Both the position numbers and the translations under genes were made by a program. Below, piece after piece: positions 9,994 to 22,922 of a stretch of 64,000 bases of DNA. The stretch is taken from positions 496,453-560,452 of the forward strand of contig VSDK01003676.1 of the NCBI GenBank assembly GCA_009767595.1, written 5' to 3'. The notes below the pieces were generated by a model, which did not search any database, was not told the DNA's origin, and saw only the letters and a list, made by a program, of their open reading frames with translations. How positions within the stretch are numbered: the first letter of the stretch is position 1; each line of letters starts with the position of its first letter. The DNA is from Symbiodinium kawagutii (lineage: Eukaryota > Sar > Dinophyceae > Suessiales > Symbiodiniaceae).

Positions 9994-11641
9994 CACCATC
10001 AGCCATTGATGCCCAGGCCATTCTCTGTAAAATGATCTTCCACATGGAAACCTTGGAGGTCTTAGGTGCTGCAGGCGCTGACTCGAAGGATGGTCAGGGG
10101 TGACGTCAAGGAATCAGCTACCACGGAGCAGCGATCACCATGGATGGGTCAACAGTTCAATAGTTCGCATTCCTCAATGGATGGTAAACCTCGCTTGGAA
10201 TAAGCCCTGGGAAGATGGAGAACAAGGGCAAAGCACGGGGGAATGATAGTTATTCAATGTCATTCACATCCCAACAGCTCTACTGTTTAGGTCATTTATG
10301 GGATGTGAAGAGCTGGGCTACCTCGCTTTTGACCCAAAGACCGGTGCCTTGCCCCGCCCAAAATATCAAATTGCGTGTCAGGCCCAGCAAAAATACCGCA
10401 TCCCCTGAAGAAAACACTGTTGAATTTTTTCTTGGGTATTTTATTGATAGGGCCAGCAAATATGCGGCAACCTGTGCAGAAATGAACAGGAATGACTTGT
10501 TTCCTGAATCTGTTTAGGACCCCTCAATGGCATTCCTACTTATAACCTTATTGGGGAGCCTGGCGGGCAGCAAGCCCCGTTGATGAGGTTCCCGCCTTTG
10601 TTGGACACTGCGGCTCTTGGATATTCTAGGCTGGTTCCTCTATTTACATTGGTGTTATAGCACGCCACTGGAACCTGGAAAGCGCTGCGCTACGCCATGA
10701 TCGGCGTAACATCATTTGCTCATGGTGGACCACGGGTGAGCACTACATTGCTCCAACATCTTGGGCTGTGATAACTCGCTAATGGGTTTTGGTCGACCCA
10801 GCTGGCCCTGGTTTGAAAATGTTCAAAATCCTGACACCATATAAATCCAATAAGTAGAGGCAAGCGCCCGGTCACAGCTACTTATCAGCAAGCACATGCG
10901 ACCACCAGCGATTCCATGCATACATCGACTGTGGGTGCAAGCTTAGCATTCACCGCTGGGACCGCTGCCAGCCTTCTCCCTCCTCCTGCTTTGCATCCTG
11001 CTGGTAGATGTAGGACCGCTGACGACGGGGGTGGGGCGCTGCTTCTTGGTGTGAACCCTGGTGCAAGAAATGTAAGGACCTGGCGTCAGTTCCTGCACCG
11101 GGGATAGCTTCTGATGGTCATGCTTTCCATGGGTTGTAACCACTGACTAGCTACTTTGACTCTGAGATTTGTTTCACTTTCCTAGGTTGAGATATGTTAT
11201 GATCTGTTTGTTTATCACCTGGACGCATCGTGGGAATGACGCAAATGACCGAAAATATTCGTAAATGCTTTTTTGGGATGTTTTTTTCCACTTTTCAGTC
11301 TTGGCACTGCCCCCACCCATGCACTCATGACCCATAGATATAGTGGTTGATCATATGTCCCTATCGTTGGTTTCTATTGGCCCATCTTTTTGACCATTAT
11401 TGTTGATCACTGTTGGCGGAAACATTCATGAATCAGCTTATTTACTTGTCTTGTTTTTGTTTGTCACTATCACTAAGAAAGAATCACCAACAATCATTCT
11501 TAACATTTCTTAGCCGTCGGTTTCTGTTGAGAGGAATTATCGCTGAAGTGTGATTGGAATCACCGCTGCCTGGCTACCTTTGCATGCATTTGGCAGTCTG
11601 TCAACTTCACTTGGTAGTTCCATATTTTACCTACAGGTCAT
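9994..11641. other. Intron-like or intergenic DNA
   Basis: No supported gene. A GC-rich patch at 10960-11060 is open in several frames (one reads LPAFSLLLLCILLVDVGPLT) and could hide an exon near the GTAG at 11009, but splice limits are unclear. A 100-codon plus-strand frame at 10215-10517 has no recognisable domain. Confidence 0.35.
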
Positions 11642-11738
11642 CTGGGTGGTGGTTTCAAACATTTTTTATTTTCCCTAGTAGTCATTAACAAATGGTTGGT
11701 TGACTAATATTTTCATAGGGGTTGAAACCACCAACCAG
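11642..11738 (+). repeat. Family C element, copy 2 (97 bp)
   Basis: Compact copy: CTGGGTGGTGGTTTCAAAC at the left, GGGTTGAAACCACCAACCAG at the right, with the shared AGTAGTCATTAACAAATGG and GGTTGACTAATATTTTCATA blocks between. Terminal inverted repeats of about 17 bases. Confidence 0.85.
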
Positions 11739-12185
11739 TCATTTATGGGCGATTCATGCCCATTTGGATGCCCTGTCATTCGCATCCAGGAAAGCTGTTG
11801 GTGAGATGCCGACCGGATGATTTCATGCCACTCGGAGCCTTACGGTCCACAGGAGCGAGAAAATGTTGTGCTGTGATGATCACTGGGTTGGTTGATGATG
11901 GCTGATGGGGAACCAATCCGGGAAACCCTTGTTCCAACGACCAATGACACGGGTTTCCCGGGTCAATTTTCCCAGAAAAACCGTTGCTAGACATGAGCAG
12001 CATGATCTCGCCTCCCAAATTTGTTTGTCCAATGTTCACTACAGCTGCTTAAACGCCCTGCACTCCAAGTGTAACTGACGCAAAGCTTGGTGCGGTGAAA
12101 TATGCCTTTATCATGTCAAAATTTGACGGCACCCCGGGGCAGAATTGCATGTTCCATCGTATTGCATATCGTATATTGCATATAT

Positions 12186-12402
12186 AATATGGGTGTTTAT
12201 TAAAATAGAGGTACCTCCTAGTCATCCAATATTAATAGTCACAGCAATAAATCAACCATTTTTTGGGGGTTCCCCATTTTGAGAAAGACCATATGGTGGT
12301 TTCTTTGAATAGGTAAATAGGGAGCCACCCAAAATGGGTGGCTTATTGCTATAAATGGTTGATAGATGATTTGGGGGGTCCCCTATTTCAAGCAACACCC
12401 AC
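12186..12402 (+). repeat. Two family A elements back to back
   Basis: The first runs from about 12186 (ATATGGGTGTTTATTAAAAT) to 12295 (CCATTTTGAGAAAGACCATA). The second starts with the same joint, TATGGTGGTTTCTTTGAATA, and ends at about 12402 (GGGGTCCCCTATTTCAAGCA). They share the boundary ATATGG, so they are tandem copies or a nested insertion. Confidence 0.75.
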
Positions 12403-13870
12403 AAAATGCATTCAGCTTGTTGTTGACAGCCGCAGCCACCGTCACATGTTCCGAAAGGCGGCATTTGAGCCACAGACAAGTGCAGGTCTCACGACTGGGA
12501 ATGGCATTCCGCGTGAGCGATCCAGACTCGTTCATAGGAATTATTGTAGGGTATAACTCTATGGTTACGCCCCATCATAGTTGTCTATAGCTTTCATAGC
12601 CTTAGTTCAACTTTTCATGTTATAACTCTACAGGATTTCATAGATTTTTTGTAGGGTTGTTAGGGTACTCCAATTGCAATCAGAAAGACCCCTTTGAATG
12701 GTATACCGAACCCTCCCTAAGATATTCATCCACCTGACCCTTGCAAACATGCCATAATGCAGAGCAGTTTCTCTCATTGGGTGCTGAAAGCTTTGTGCTT
12801 TGGTCGTGCTGACGACTTGCATTTCGCTGCTCCGAGGGCAGTGGTTGTGTCGATGAATTCGACTTTGATGGTAGTTGCGGCTTGCATTGCATTGGCCGAG
12901 TGTGATTTGGTTGTCAAACATGTTCAGTAATGGGAGGTCCCATGTAAATAAACCCTGAATATGTCATGGTAGACTCCCAGCTATCTCTAGTGGAACTGGG
13001 TGTGATTTACCAATTTGGATTTACCACTAGCAATGAAGATCGTAAATGGAATGTGACGGATATCCAACATAAGAAAACCTGGCCAAACATCATGGTTGGG
13101 CATGGTTGAACAGGCCCAAAAAAGGCTTTTTTATTGATCAATGTTTGATATTAACAATGACCAACTCCCGCTGGTTGTTTGGTGGCAAGTTTTGGTGAGA
13201 CAAAGACTCTGGGGGTGATAGTGAGTGTAAGTGATTGAGTAGTGAGTAATTCACACCCAATGCATTCATATGATTTATCATCAGTGATAGTGATTCGTGG
13301 TGAATCACTTTGGAATCCCGATTTGACCAGGTAGGGAGCAAAAGCATCACAACAGCAGCAGCAGCAACAACAGTGCAGCAGCACAACCGAGTACAACGCT
13401 GTTGAACTGGTTGATTTTGATGGGGCCAAGGTCAGCATACCTTTCTTCGTCTTGACTTTTTGTTTCTTACACACCTCCGAGGCACAGACGGGTCCTGCAA
13501 GGGATTTCGTGCGTATGTGTTGGCAGAGTCCAAATTTTCTGATGGGTTCCGTCATGATGCCTTTCCACTGACCCACATGTAAGTAACAAAATGCTTGGTA
13601 TACATTAGGATGTGTAGGTTCACACATTTGAACAGCAACAATGCCATCACAATAGGTGTATGGGTGATATTGCGTGATTACTTTTGTTGCGTTCAAAATG
13701 AGTAACGAAAGATTCTCACCAACAAAGAGGGATACACCAACCAACAATTTGGCTGCTGCTCCCAATCGTGTTATTAATCACCAGTATTTAGTAATTAACC
13801 ACCATTGATCACCATGAATCACTATTCATGAATCATCATGATATTCTAGTACTGATCACTATTAATCATC
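12403..13870. other. Unassigned DNA with a long minus-strand open frame
   Basis: A 204-codon minus-strand frame (13151-13765) is the longest non-repetitive open frame in the window apart from the ORF at the right edge. It contains a poly-Cys run from a GCA/CAG microsatellite near 13350 and no recognisable domain, and it opposes every supported exon. I do not call it a gene. Confidence 0.3.
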
Positions 13871-13970
13871 ACCATTAGTCACTATTGATCACCATTAGTC
13901 ACTATTGATCACCATTAGTCACTATTGATCGCCATCAGTCACTATTGATCACCATTAGTCACTATTGATC
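13871..13970 (+). repeat. 20-bp minisatellite, five copies
   Basis: Five consecutive units of ACCATTAGTCACTATTGATC, one carrying two substitutions. Degenerate relatives extend on both sides (13790-14040). Confidence 0.95.
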
Positions 13971-14097
13971 ACCTTCAATGACTATTAAATTATCATTAAT
14001 TAGTAATTGACCACCATTGATCACCATGAATCACCATCAATTAATCCCTATCCATTGCCATTATTCCGGTTGTTTCCCCTTGGTTACCCCCGTGGAG

Positions 14098-14232
14098 CTC
14101 CATGGAATTTCCTACCGCGGGGAGGCCATGACGGAGACGGACGACGTGCCGCGCATCACAGGCTTTGACGACCCCAGCGTTTTGGCGCCTGAACTGGCGG
14201 CGCAGGCGGCCGACCTCGGAGCCGACCAATAG
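14098..14232 (+). CDS. Candidate 3'-terminal exon, unknown product
   Basis: A GC-rich island after a pyrimidine-rich tract and a GTGGAG acceptor. The frame codes 44 residues, acidic and helix-prone (…EAMTETDDVPRITGFDDPSV… then …LAAQAADLGADQ), and ends at TAG 14230. Third positions are mostly G or C, unlike the AT-rich flanks. It could be the last exon of the upstream island chain or an internal exon. No family is recognised, and a minus-strand frame is open too. Confidence 0.4.
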   Translation, partial: LHGISYRGEAMTETDDVPRITGFDDPSVLAPELAAQAADLGADQ

Positions 14233-15645
14233 TGGGGCGGTGGGACGTAGATGTGGTGATGGGGATGAAGTCGTTGGGAAGTGGGGGATTACAACTGGAT
14301 GAATCCAGTTGATTCAAATAGTTGGATCAACTATCAGCGGTTCATCCAATGGATCCATCCAACTATCCCCGTTGATTGTTGATAGTTGATTGAATGAATT
14401 AAACAATGCAAGGTGGGAAGTGGGTGATGATATCTGGAAAAGCAGCTTATATTAGTTGATTACATAGACTGATGGGTGATTATGATTATGAGTGGATAAT
14501 TTTAAGCCCGGGATCAACAAACCCTACGCTTATTAATTGGATGGGTGCCATATTTTTCTGGGAAACCACGGCTTTTGGGGATACCCCCTATTGATCGACC
14601 AGGGGTTTAATTAGCCTTCGGATGTTCATAGCCAAGCTAGGAGCCAAATGGTTAACCATTAGTTGGCCCACATTGGTTGCTTTTAACCTTTGCAATATTA
14701 ACCGCTGCTGGTCACCATCATGAACCACTGTGAGCATCTATTGAATTGGCCATCATTACCGACCATTATCAACAGCTACTAGCCATTATGAATCATTGTC
14801 TGGCAATTTGGGCAGTATTGACATGATTCTTACTTGTTATGCATGATAGTGGCCATTAGTGTTCCCTTTCTCTCATAAACCATTGTTTATCATTCCCTAT
14901 CATCAAAATCTTTTCAAGATGAAATAAGCTTCAACCACTTTGTCATGGCCAGCCATTATTCTGGAGTTGGAGTATCATCCATATTATAAATTTATAAGCT
15001 ATTAACATCATTGGTCAGTGCTGCTAGCCATCATGATTTTTATTCTTACTACTTCTTATTACCATTTTTTTTAATTACTTATTATGACCATTATTATCAA
15101 TTACTTTTATGACCATTATTGTTACCAAGATTTCCCCACACCTGCGCAAAATTGAAAACAATAATTGTAATCAACAGTGGTAATAATCATCACAATTATA
15201 ATTCATTAATTATATAGGTAATATCAAGATGAATTACTCTTATCACCATGATAGTACCGTTATTATCACTTATTACCAGTATTGATTGTCTTATAGATAT
15301 CACCGTGAATATCAGTGATTATTACTGGTATTGTTACTATTGTCATTATGTTGATAGTAATAACTGACTGGTAATTACTATTACTGGATTATTCCCATTA
15401 CGTTGATAGTAATAACTGACTATTAATCAATTATCATTACTGGTTGATCATTAGTGGTAATTATCATAATGATAATGATTAAACCCGGTTAATCATGTAG
15501 TTATCATAATCTGACTATGAATCAGTTATCATTGCTGGTTATCATTGCTGGTTGATCATAGTGATAATGATCACTACCATTATCATCACCATGATCAGCT
15601 CATGATGCGTGGCTCCCGCCACGACCAAGCATTGACTTCTCGCAG
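14233..15645. other. AT-rich, low-complexity intron-like DNA
   Basis: No exon seen. The 14700-15600 stretch is dominated by degenerate ATTATCA/CCATTA/GATAATGAT words, with short direct duplications such as ACGTTGATAGTAATAACTGA near 15350-15420. Confidence 0.6.
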
Positions 15646-15728
15646 GGACGCGCGGTGTGAGATCACCGCGAGCTGACGCCACGGATCGTGGACCCACGAC
15701 GCCGGCGGACTCTCGGGAGGATGATTTG
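15646..15728 (+). CDS. Candidate exon, charged linker
   Basis: After a TTCTCGCAG acceptor, 83 bases read with a two-base start give 27 residues (TRGVRSPRADATDRGPTTPA then DSREDDL), ending in phase 0 at a GTGCCG donor. The other two plus-strand frames contain stops, so the frame is better defined than at most islands in this half. The composition (Arg, Asp, Pro, Thr) is that of a disordered linker. Product unknown. Confidence 0.5.
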
Positions 15729-15830
15729 GTGCCGAAGATTTGTGGTTGATTTATGGTTCATTAGCGGTTAATGAGTGGTTGGCTAATTGGTAGTTAGTCA
15801 ATGCTCTTTTCATGGTTAAGTAAACTGCTG

Positions 15831-15928
15831 TTTCTCAAAACAGGGTGCGCCAAAAATGGATGGCTTTTCTTTCGATAATGATCAAACGGATGATTTGAGG
15901 GCCCCCTATGTTGAGAAATGCACGCAAA
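15831..15928 (+). repeat. Family A element, copy 3 (diverged)
   Basis: TGCTGTTTCTCAAAACAGGG at the left and CCCCCTATGTTGAGAAATGCA at the right, flanking about 55 bp with the family's GGATGATTTGAGGG block. Confidence 0.7.
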
Positions 15929-18626
15929 AATCTACATGAATGAGTGACTAGCGGTTGGCTATATCAACGGTTGACGGATAGTTAACTATATTTATGGCGA
16001 ATGTTTGAGAAATGATGGCTGATGGTGGTCAATGGTCAATTCTTGCACGTAGAAAATATTAGAAGGCCATCACCAGTCAATATGTGAAAGCACAAGCCTG
16101 AACCTCGTGTCCAAAGTAGAATGTAACCAGAGTGGCTTGTGGTACATGGGAGGTTGCATGATATCCGAAGTTTGGCACGGACTATTTTCATTTGCATTCT
16201 GTGGATAGAACTATGGCGTAGTATGACCTCAGGGACAGGATGGCTGAACCTCTAGCCCCCCGGCACTGAACCATCATAGCCCAGTGGGCGCCTTGCCAGT
16301 CATGCTGTCCTTCCCCGCTTATGGTGGTTATTATACTCAGCGCCGTTTCTGCACGTGACGAGACGTGCAAGTTTACGCTTGTCACAAGAGACCCTTCCAA
16401 TGCTGGCAACGGTTGGTTTACCGTGAGCACATAGTTTTTTTAGGTCAGCAGCGTCGCAGCTATTTCCTGTGCGCTTCCCATTGCATGCAATTGCAGACCA
16501 TGAAATGCCATCATGCCATGAGGTAGCATTGCCATTACATACCACAACATAGTCAGCACAGACTCTTGCATACCACCGCATATAATGACATACATAAGTC
16601 AGAAGTACAAGATTACGTAAGCATCTTCCATTCCACTTGTGTGGGCTTGTGTGTTTTGACACGCGCTTTCTTCGGGATGAGCCTGGTGTGACGAGAATAC
16701 CAAATTGTGGCCATAATACCAAATTGTGGCCATGTGGTTTAGAAGTGCATTTGCTATACAAGTTTCACACTATGGTATCGATTGTGGCCACTGCAATAGC
16801 ATAAAGTCGCCATTAGTGGCCACCTTGTATGATTTGATGCATGTTCCGCCAAGTCACTTTTGTTTGGAAGAGCCTAGTTGTGGCACATGTTTTGTCTAGC
16901 CCTTCGCTTTGCGGGTGCTTTGTCCATCACCATTTCTTGGTGGCAGGATGAGGAAACTAGCCGCACATCCAATGAACTCTGAGCTAAATTGTGGACAGCA
17001 GATATGATGAAGCACAACTGGTTGTTGATTCTGACCATTAAGAATCAGTAGCCATGAGTGAAATTTTGGCATCAATTGATTTGGAGTGATATCATTCGTA
17101 CAGCAAACGTTTGACTAGTATCCAGCAACACTAATCGCGAGAATGTTTGCTGTTGGCTGCAGGCACATGCCACCATATGAAAGGTAAAGGTGAATAGCTA
17201 CAACTACCCAGCTAGTATTGTGAACAAGATGGTTGACGAACGACAATATTTAAGGAGAAGCCTCTATTTCCCTGGCTTGCGGTCGCCCTGTTGGAATGGC
17301 ACCAACTTATAGTTGGGAACACTCACCGTTTTACATGAAAACCTGTATGCCCATTTGGCACCAACTTCGACTTGGGAACCATCACCCGTTTACATAGAAA
17401 TATGGTGTGAAATGTGCGTGAAGTAGCACGAAAAAGCATGAACCACATTTTTAAGCGTGAACTACCGTTTCATCATTTCTAAGTGTGATCAACAATGAGC
17501 TTCAAAATGCTATATGTTTGTCATGTTTGTTACTTCCATTGCCATATGTATACATACATATGTTAATTATCATATATTGGTTCTCGAGTCTCGAGTGTTT
17601 GAAAATAATTCATCCCACAACCAACAATTGTGTCAATGTGGTTGGATGGAATTCACCAAATGGTGGCTAGTACGAAATGATGGTATGGGAACGCATTTGA
17701 TTAATCAACATATTGGTTGGAGCACGAGGGTGCAAATGGTATATACATATATGGATTTGTGTGTGTGTGTGTGTTTTGTAGTTGCGTAGGTTGCTTGCAC
17801 ATACATGATTTGGAAATGTTTTCCCTTTTGTGTAACTACCAATGCATATACTATGTACGCAAAGGCATCACTTTTTAGGAATTCAGTTGGACATTTCTCA
17901 GCATAGGCAATAGTGTCAATAGTGTGCAGTAAGTCTGCCAAACATAGATTCAATATCGCTGCAACATGCATCTGGATCAAATTTGAGATGGCATGTTTGT
18001 TCAGCGGGTCGTGCAATATTTGCTCTTGGTGAACAGGTGGAATAGGGTCAAAACACGAGAATGTATGTATCTGTTTTTTTTGTCAAGCTCAAGCTTGACG
18101 AGAGCATCGAACGCTGGGCAAAGTCAGATTTGGAGTTGATGCTTTCTCGTCTTTTCGGATTTCAATTCTGTGTCAGCATCTTTGCCTGCACCGCAAAAGT
18201 GTTGGAACATGTTGGAAACATGATCCATTTTCTGGGACCATTACACACACAAGTGAACACTTGCCAAAGGGTGGTGGTGAGCATCCGACTGTTGTCCGAC
18301 CGCAGCGTGTAAAGTCCTGAGCGGAAATGGCTGCGGCACCACAAGTTTGAGTCTGAAAACGAGGGTCTCTTAAGTGGATGTTGGAAAACCTCGGGGAACC
18401 CAGGCTGAACCAGAGACCCACCCGCACGATTCAGCCTGGGAGCATTGATAATGTAAACTGTTTTGTTTTCCCCAAGTTTGTTGGTTGTTATATGCTTGTC
18501 GTTGCCCATATTACCCATGTTATTCCCTATTACTAACCATGATTAGTGGTGATTCCCTATTGTTACGCATTTTTGTTTTGAAGTGCAATAAAATTTCCCA
18601 AGTTGTAAAAACAAACATGGTTTGAG
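15929..18626. other. Intron-like or intergenic DNA
   Basis: About 2.7 kb without a supported exon. It holds a 153-codon minus-strand frame (16300-16761), a GT dinucleotide run (17757-17774), and a duplicated phrase GGCACCAACTTA/CGA…TTGGGAAC near 17300 and 17360. Nothing recognisable. Confidence 0.45.
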
Positions 18627-18698
18627 GACGAGCGAAGCCCACCAGGCCCAGCGACTGGACCCACGACTCAGTCGCCCACCCAGGGGCTTCGATGCTGG
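18627..18698 (+). CDS. Candidate exon, Pro/Thr-rich linker
   Basis: From a TTTGAG acceptor to a GTGCGC donor the phase 0 frame gives 24 residues (DERSPPGPATGPTTQSPTQG then LRCW), matching the phase left by the 15646 candidate. Other frames are open too, so the reading is chosen on phase and on similarity of composition with the preceding linker. Confidence 0.3.
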
Positions 18699-21600
18699 GT
18701 GCGCCATGATGGGAACAGACGGTGCTCGTTCTGCCGATGTGGCAGACGGGTGCATCGAGATTTTAGACACATGTCCCAAAGCGCAGATGGTGGACTTTGA
18801 ATATCAGTTGGGTCCTTTGGAGGGCTCAGGGGAAAGAATTAGATGGGAAACTCTTGCTACAAAAATTGAAGTTGATTTGTTCAAGCATCGAGCAGTAACG
18901 ATGGATAATGGCCAGCTCAACCCCCTAGATGCATTCTTGGGGAATGAACCTGTGGGACATCCAAAGGGGTCAGGTGATTGGTAAATATGTGTTCCCGTGC
19001 ATGTGAGCAATTGTTTGTCAATGCTGGCTATTTACTGGTATTAGCCATCTATTGACCCATCAGTGGCCATTCAGCTTAATTTCCTGTTCCTTGAGTGGCG
19101 CTTAAAACTTTTCTGAATGGGCCAACTGTGCCCAAATCATCGGGGCACAAAGCTGAACAATGCATGGCTGATGCTCTCGCATCAGCAGTCAGGGCGAGGC
19201 AACACACAAAGCTGTTGCAGATCAACCCTGCAGTTTTCGGTGCAGATCAACACCATGATGGAGAAGAAACGGCCGGTGCTTCTTGCTGATTGATAGTGGT
19301 AGACTCTGGTCTCAAATAGTCTAAAATGATGTTGAACAAAAACGGTGCGGAGGTTCCGGCACATCGTGTGCAAACGACGCCGATGAAAATTCAAACCTGA
19401 AAGCACTTTTCACGGAGCTCCTAAAGGCTACAGACACGCGGATGATACATGGAAAGAAGGGAATGAATGCCATTCAATACACACAGCCCTTGGCAATTTC
19501 AGATAGATTGAAGCCATAGACGACCAGACCTATCCATCACCTTTTATCCCTGGCGATTTTACGGTGAATGTCAGCCTATTTGTTTATCGACCTAGACCAG
19601 CCATGCTTCCCTACTCTTGGCCACTGACACCTTTATCCACTATTCATGACGATCATAAACCATCACAAATCATTTACCAATCACAACCCTGAATTGGCTT
19701 ATTAGCCATCATCCACGATATCTACAACGACACGTTCTGAATCTTGCCCACTCGTCTCTTGCCACATCGACCTGGGAACCGACTGGTGATCGATGAAAAC
19801 CGTTCACTGACAAACATCAACAAAATGGATCAACGTTTCTGAGGTCTATTCTTGTGAAAGGCATCCAGCGAACGTCTATGTGTTTCCCGGAATTCCCCGT
19901 TCGCCCAATCATTCCTCATGATCTGTTGGCCTTTCTATTTGCTTGTTTCATGGGCAATTTGGGCTTTCCAAACTGGAGGACCAGTGCTGATCTGAAGAGA
20001 TCTCAAACAAATTATGCATGAGACGGTTATTGAGAACATGATCATGATCATTCAAGTTTTTGAACGTCATTCAGCTTATCTAAGCATGATGATCCTTTCG
20101 GTTACCCCTGACATGAATGGTAGCTGATTGCTGATGTTGAATGGTGATCAGCACGTTCACCGTTCGGTGACCCTTGAGAATCAGCAGCTGATTGTCCATC
20201 GCTGGCCGCTCTACTCGCAGATGGCACGACCTCGTGGCGGCTTGGCTCAGGCACGTGCAAAGTCGCGGCTGGCGTTCATAGTGACCGGTCCTGGCAGAAC
20301 CCATCGGACGCGCAACGATCCGGAACCAGCCGCAACTGTGGGCAAGGTATCTCCAATGACAATGGCGGTCATAGTATTCTCAATTGCGCTGATTGTCATC
20401 CATTCTGATCCCATTTCTTGCAATGGTTCTGTGACCCCCAAATGACATGGCACCCCATTCGCATGCCTCAAACCCCAGAAAGGACGAGCAAGCTTAGCAG
20501 CGCGAGTTGCGGGTTCCGCGTGAATTGCCATGGTTCCGCGCGGGGTGGCCCTAGGCGCCCTGTGGGATGGGCCGGTGCCTTGGATCTGGGATGGTTGGTG
20601 AACTGATTTTTTTTGGGGGGGTTGAAGCCACCAACCAGATTTGGGCGTGGAGTTTATGGCCAGTTGATTCTCAAGTACACGGTTTCATCATTAGCAGTGC
20701 GCATTTTGTTCGCAAAGGGAGACTGCCCACATTTGCTTGATATGTTTTGTGTTTTGTTTTACAATTCTTGCAGCAGGGATGCCACACTGACTTAGAAACA
20801 AGTTCAAAGACAACCAAACCATTGATTGTGTGCAACTTCTTTGGGATTTAGCCCTGCTGGTGCTTGCTTGACTGCTCAAGGTTATTGATCGCCATGTTGG
20901 ATTAATTTGAACTCATGGCCCAGGTCATGAATTGAAACATATCCGAGCTAAGTCTGTCCTGTCCGTCTATTGATCTATTTGTGCATCCAGCTGTGCATAT
21001 CTAACTCGTTTGCCTTTTCAACATGATGCCACATGCATTTTCTATCGCGCCATATTGCGCCATTTGTCTCCGCGCATTTCGGTCATGTATGAATAGATTT
21101 GAATGATTTTGAACGTATGCATGTTTATATATATATATACATATATTTATGCATATATGCTTGCGCATCCGGGCTTTTTGTTGTGTGCGTGATGGCCAAT
21201 CAAAAGACCCCCCTGGTTTGAGGCCAAAATAGCAGCGAAACACTGACTATGGGCTTCCCACAATGCAATCAACAATCTGCAGCTGATGATGTTGATCAAG
21301 TTGAGTGGTCAGAAGCTTATTTGGTTGGATTTTGGATGCGTTGGATCGCGCTTGGCTGACAATTTGTAGTTGCAAAATACCATTTTTTTACTCTAAACTC
21401 TCAACTGGTGCTTGCAATGCTGTGAAGTACGATCGGTCAATGGCTATAGTTTAGTGCTGAAGTTCCTATCCACTGGTGCAAATTTCCTTGCCATCAGCTG
21501 ATGAAACCAGTCCAGTGAACTTCGAAAGGAAGCATGTGTTGTTGTCATGTCCTTATCTGTAGCAACTGGGTAATTACTAACCATGGTTGATGAGGTTACA

Positions 21601-22182
21601 AAAAATACCTTCGAGGGATCCATGCTATGGTTCTGCCCGAGTTGCAACCCCAGCTGCACATTCAAGTAGTGCTTCCGGAGTTTCAGCATACTAGTATCAC
21701 TTCAAGCAGTTGTGTCAGAACTGACGCTCCAGCCAGATACGATTCTTCAGCCCAATGGACGTGCAATGCGCCCTGGCGCCGCGTTCAATGGAATACCCTG
21801 GTCATATGGTCCATAAGGTGATGGCTTACTGAATCATCGGGGGTAATGGGAAACTATGGGAAACTATAGCACCTAGTAGTTGCTATTTAGCAACTAAATA
21901 GCAACTGAATAGCACTTGACAACAGTATTCGTGCATCAGCTTGTCATAAGGCTTCATTGCCTGCCGATATGTCGCTGAGTTTGTTGCGAATGCCAAGCTG
22001 AGCCGCTCGCGGAAAACGAACACTTAGAAGCAACCAGGATCTTGACGATGGGTGCTCGCCAATGTCGAGAGTTCATCGAATTTCTTGGTTTCATACAACT
22101 AGCAAGGGCACAGGGGACCCACAGCAGTATCATGGCGGATGCCGCATTTACCGATGAAGCAATGAAAAGGTGATGGAAGATA
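18699..22182. other. Intron-like DNA with an unresolved GC-rich island
   Basis: The island 20215-20600 is GC-rich and open in several frames, for example WHDLVAAWLRHVQSRGW after the CGCAG at 20219, and a Gly/Arg-rich frame at 20500-20590. Splice limits and frame cannot be fixed by eye. A family C right-end fragment lies at 20589-20640 (GGGTTGAAGCCACCAACCAG). A TA dinucleotide run is near 21128. Confidence 0.35.
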
Positions 22183-22295
22183 TGGCTGTGGGTCAAAACC
22201 CTGTACCCCTGGTTCCCCATCATGAACCATTGGTTTCCTTGTTGTTGTTGGTTATTAACCCCCATTATTGGATGATTAATATTGACCCATAGCCA
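22183..22295 (+). repeat. Family B element, copy 4
   Basis: TGGCTGTGGGTCAAAACCCT at the left and ATTGACCCATAGCCA at the right, with all interior blocks of copy 1 in the same order. Confidence 0.9.
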
Positions 22296-22435
22296 TATGG
22301 GATGGAGGCATTGGTCTCATGATTCCTAGGCGATCGCAATGCAACCAAAGGGCGAGCCATGGACAGCCAACCAAACCACTGACTGGCAATCGACAAGATC
22401 CCCTGCTTGCTTCCTGGCTAGCCTGTTGTTGATGT

Positions 22436-22469
<34 letters not shown>

Positions 22470-22846
22470 AATGTTGTTGTTGTGGTTGTGGTTGTGGGTG
22501 TGTGTGTTGTTGTTGTTGTTGTTCTTGTTCTTGTTCTTGTTCTTGTTCTTGTTCTTGTTCTTGTTCTTGTTCTTGTTCTTGTTCTTGTTCTTGTTCTTGT
22601 TCTTGTTCTTGTTCTTGTTCTTGTTCTTGTTCTTGTTCTTGTTCTTGTTCTTGTTCTTGTTCTTGTTCTTGTTCTTGTTCTTGTTCTTGTTCTTGTTCTT
22701 GTTCTTGTTCTTGTTCTTGTTCTTGTTCTTGTTCTTGTTCTTGTTCTTGTTCTTGTTCTTGTTCTTGTTCTTGTTCTTGTTCTTGTTCTTGTTCTTGTTC
22801 TTGTTCTTGTTCTTGTTCTTGTTGTTGTTGTTGTTGTTGCTGTTGG

Positions 22847-22881
<35 letters not shown>

Positions 22882-22922
22882 ATGATGATGATGATGATGA
22901 TGTTGTTGTTGTGGTTGTTGAT
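22436..22922 (+). repeat. TTGTTC hexanucleotide array, about 50 copies, in a compound microsatellite
   Basis: GAT triplets (22436-22468), a TTG/GTG stretch, then about 50 uninterrupted TTGTTC units (22519-22818), then TTG and GAT triplets again. All frames are open across it; the Leu-Phe, Cys-Ser, Asn-Lys and Arg-Thr repeat proteins are artefacts. Confidence 0.95.

Noticed and set aside
9614-10103. Poly-Ser, poly-His, poly-Asp and poly-Met frames of 120-157 codons
   Set aside because: Produced by the ATC microsatellite on both strands.
13151-13765. 204-codon minus-strand frame
   Set aside because: Long, but opposes all supported exons, includes a CAG/GCA-derived poly-Cys run and has no recognisable domain; about one such frame by chance is conceivable in 64 kb.
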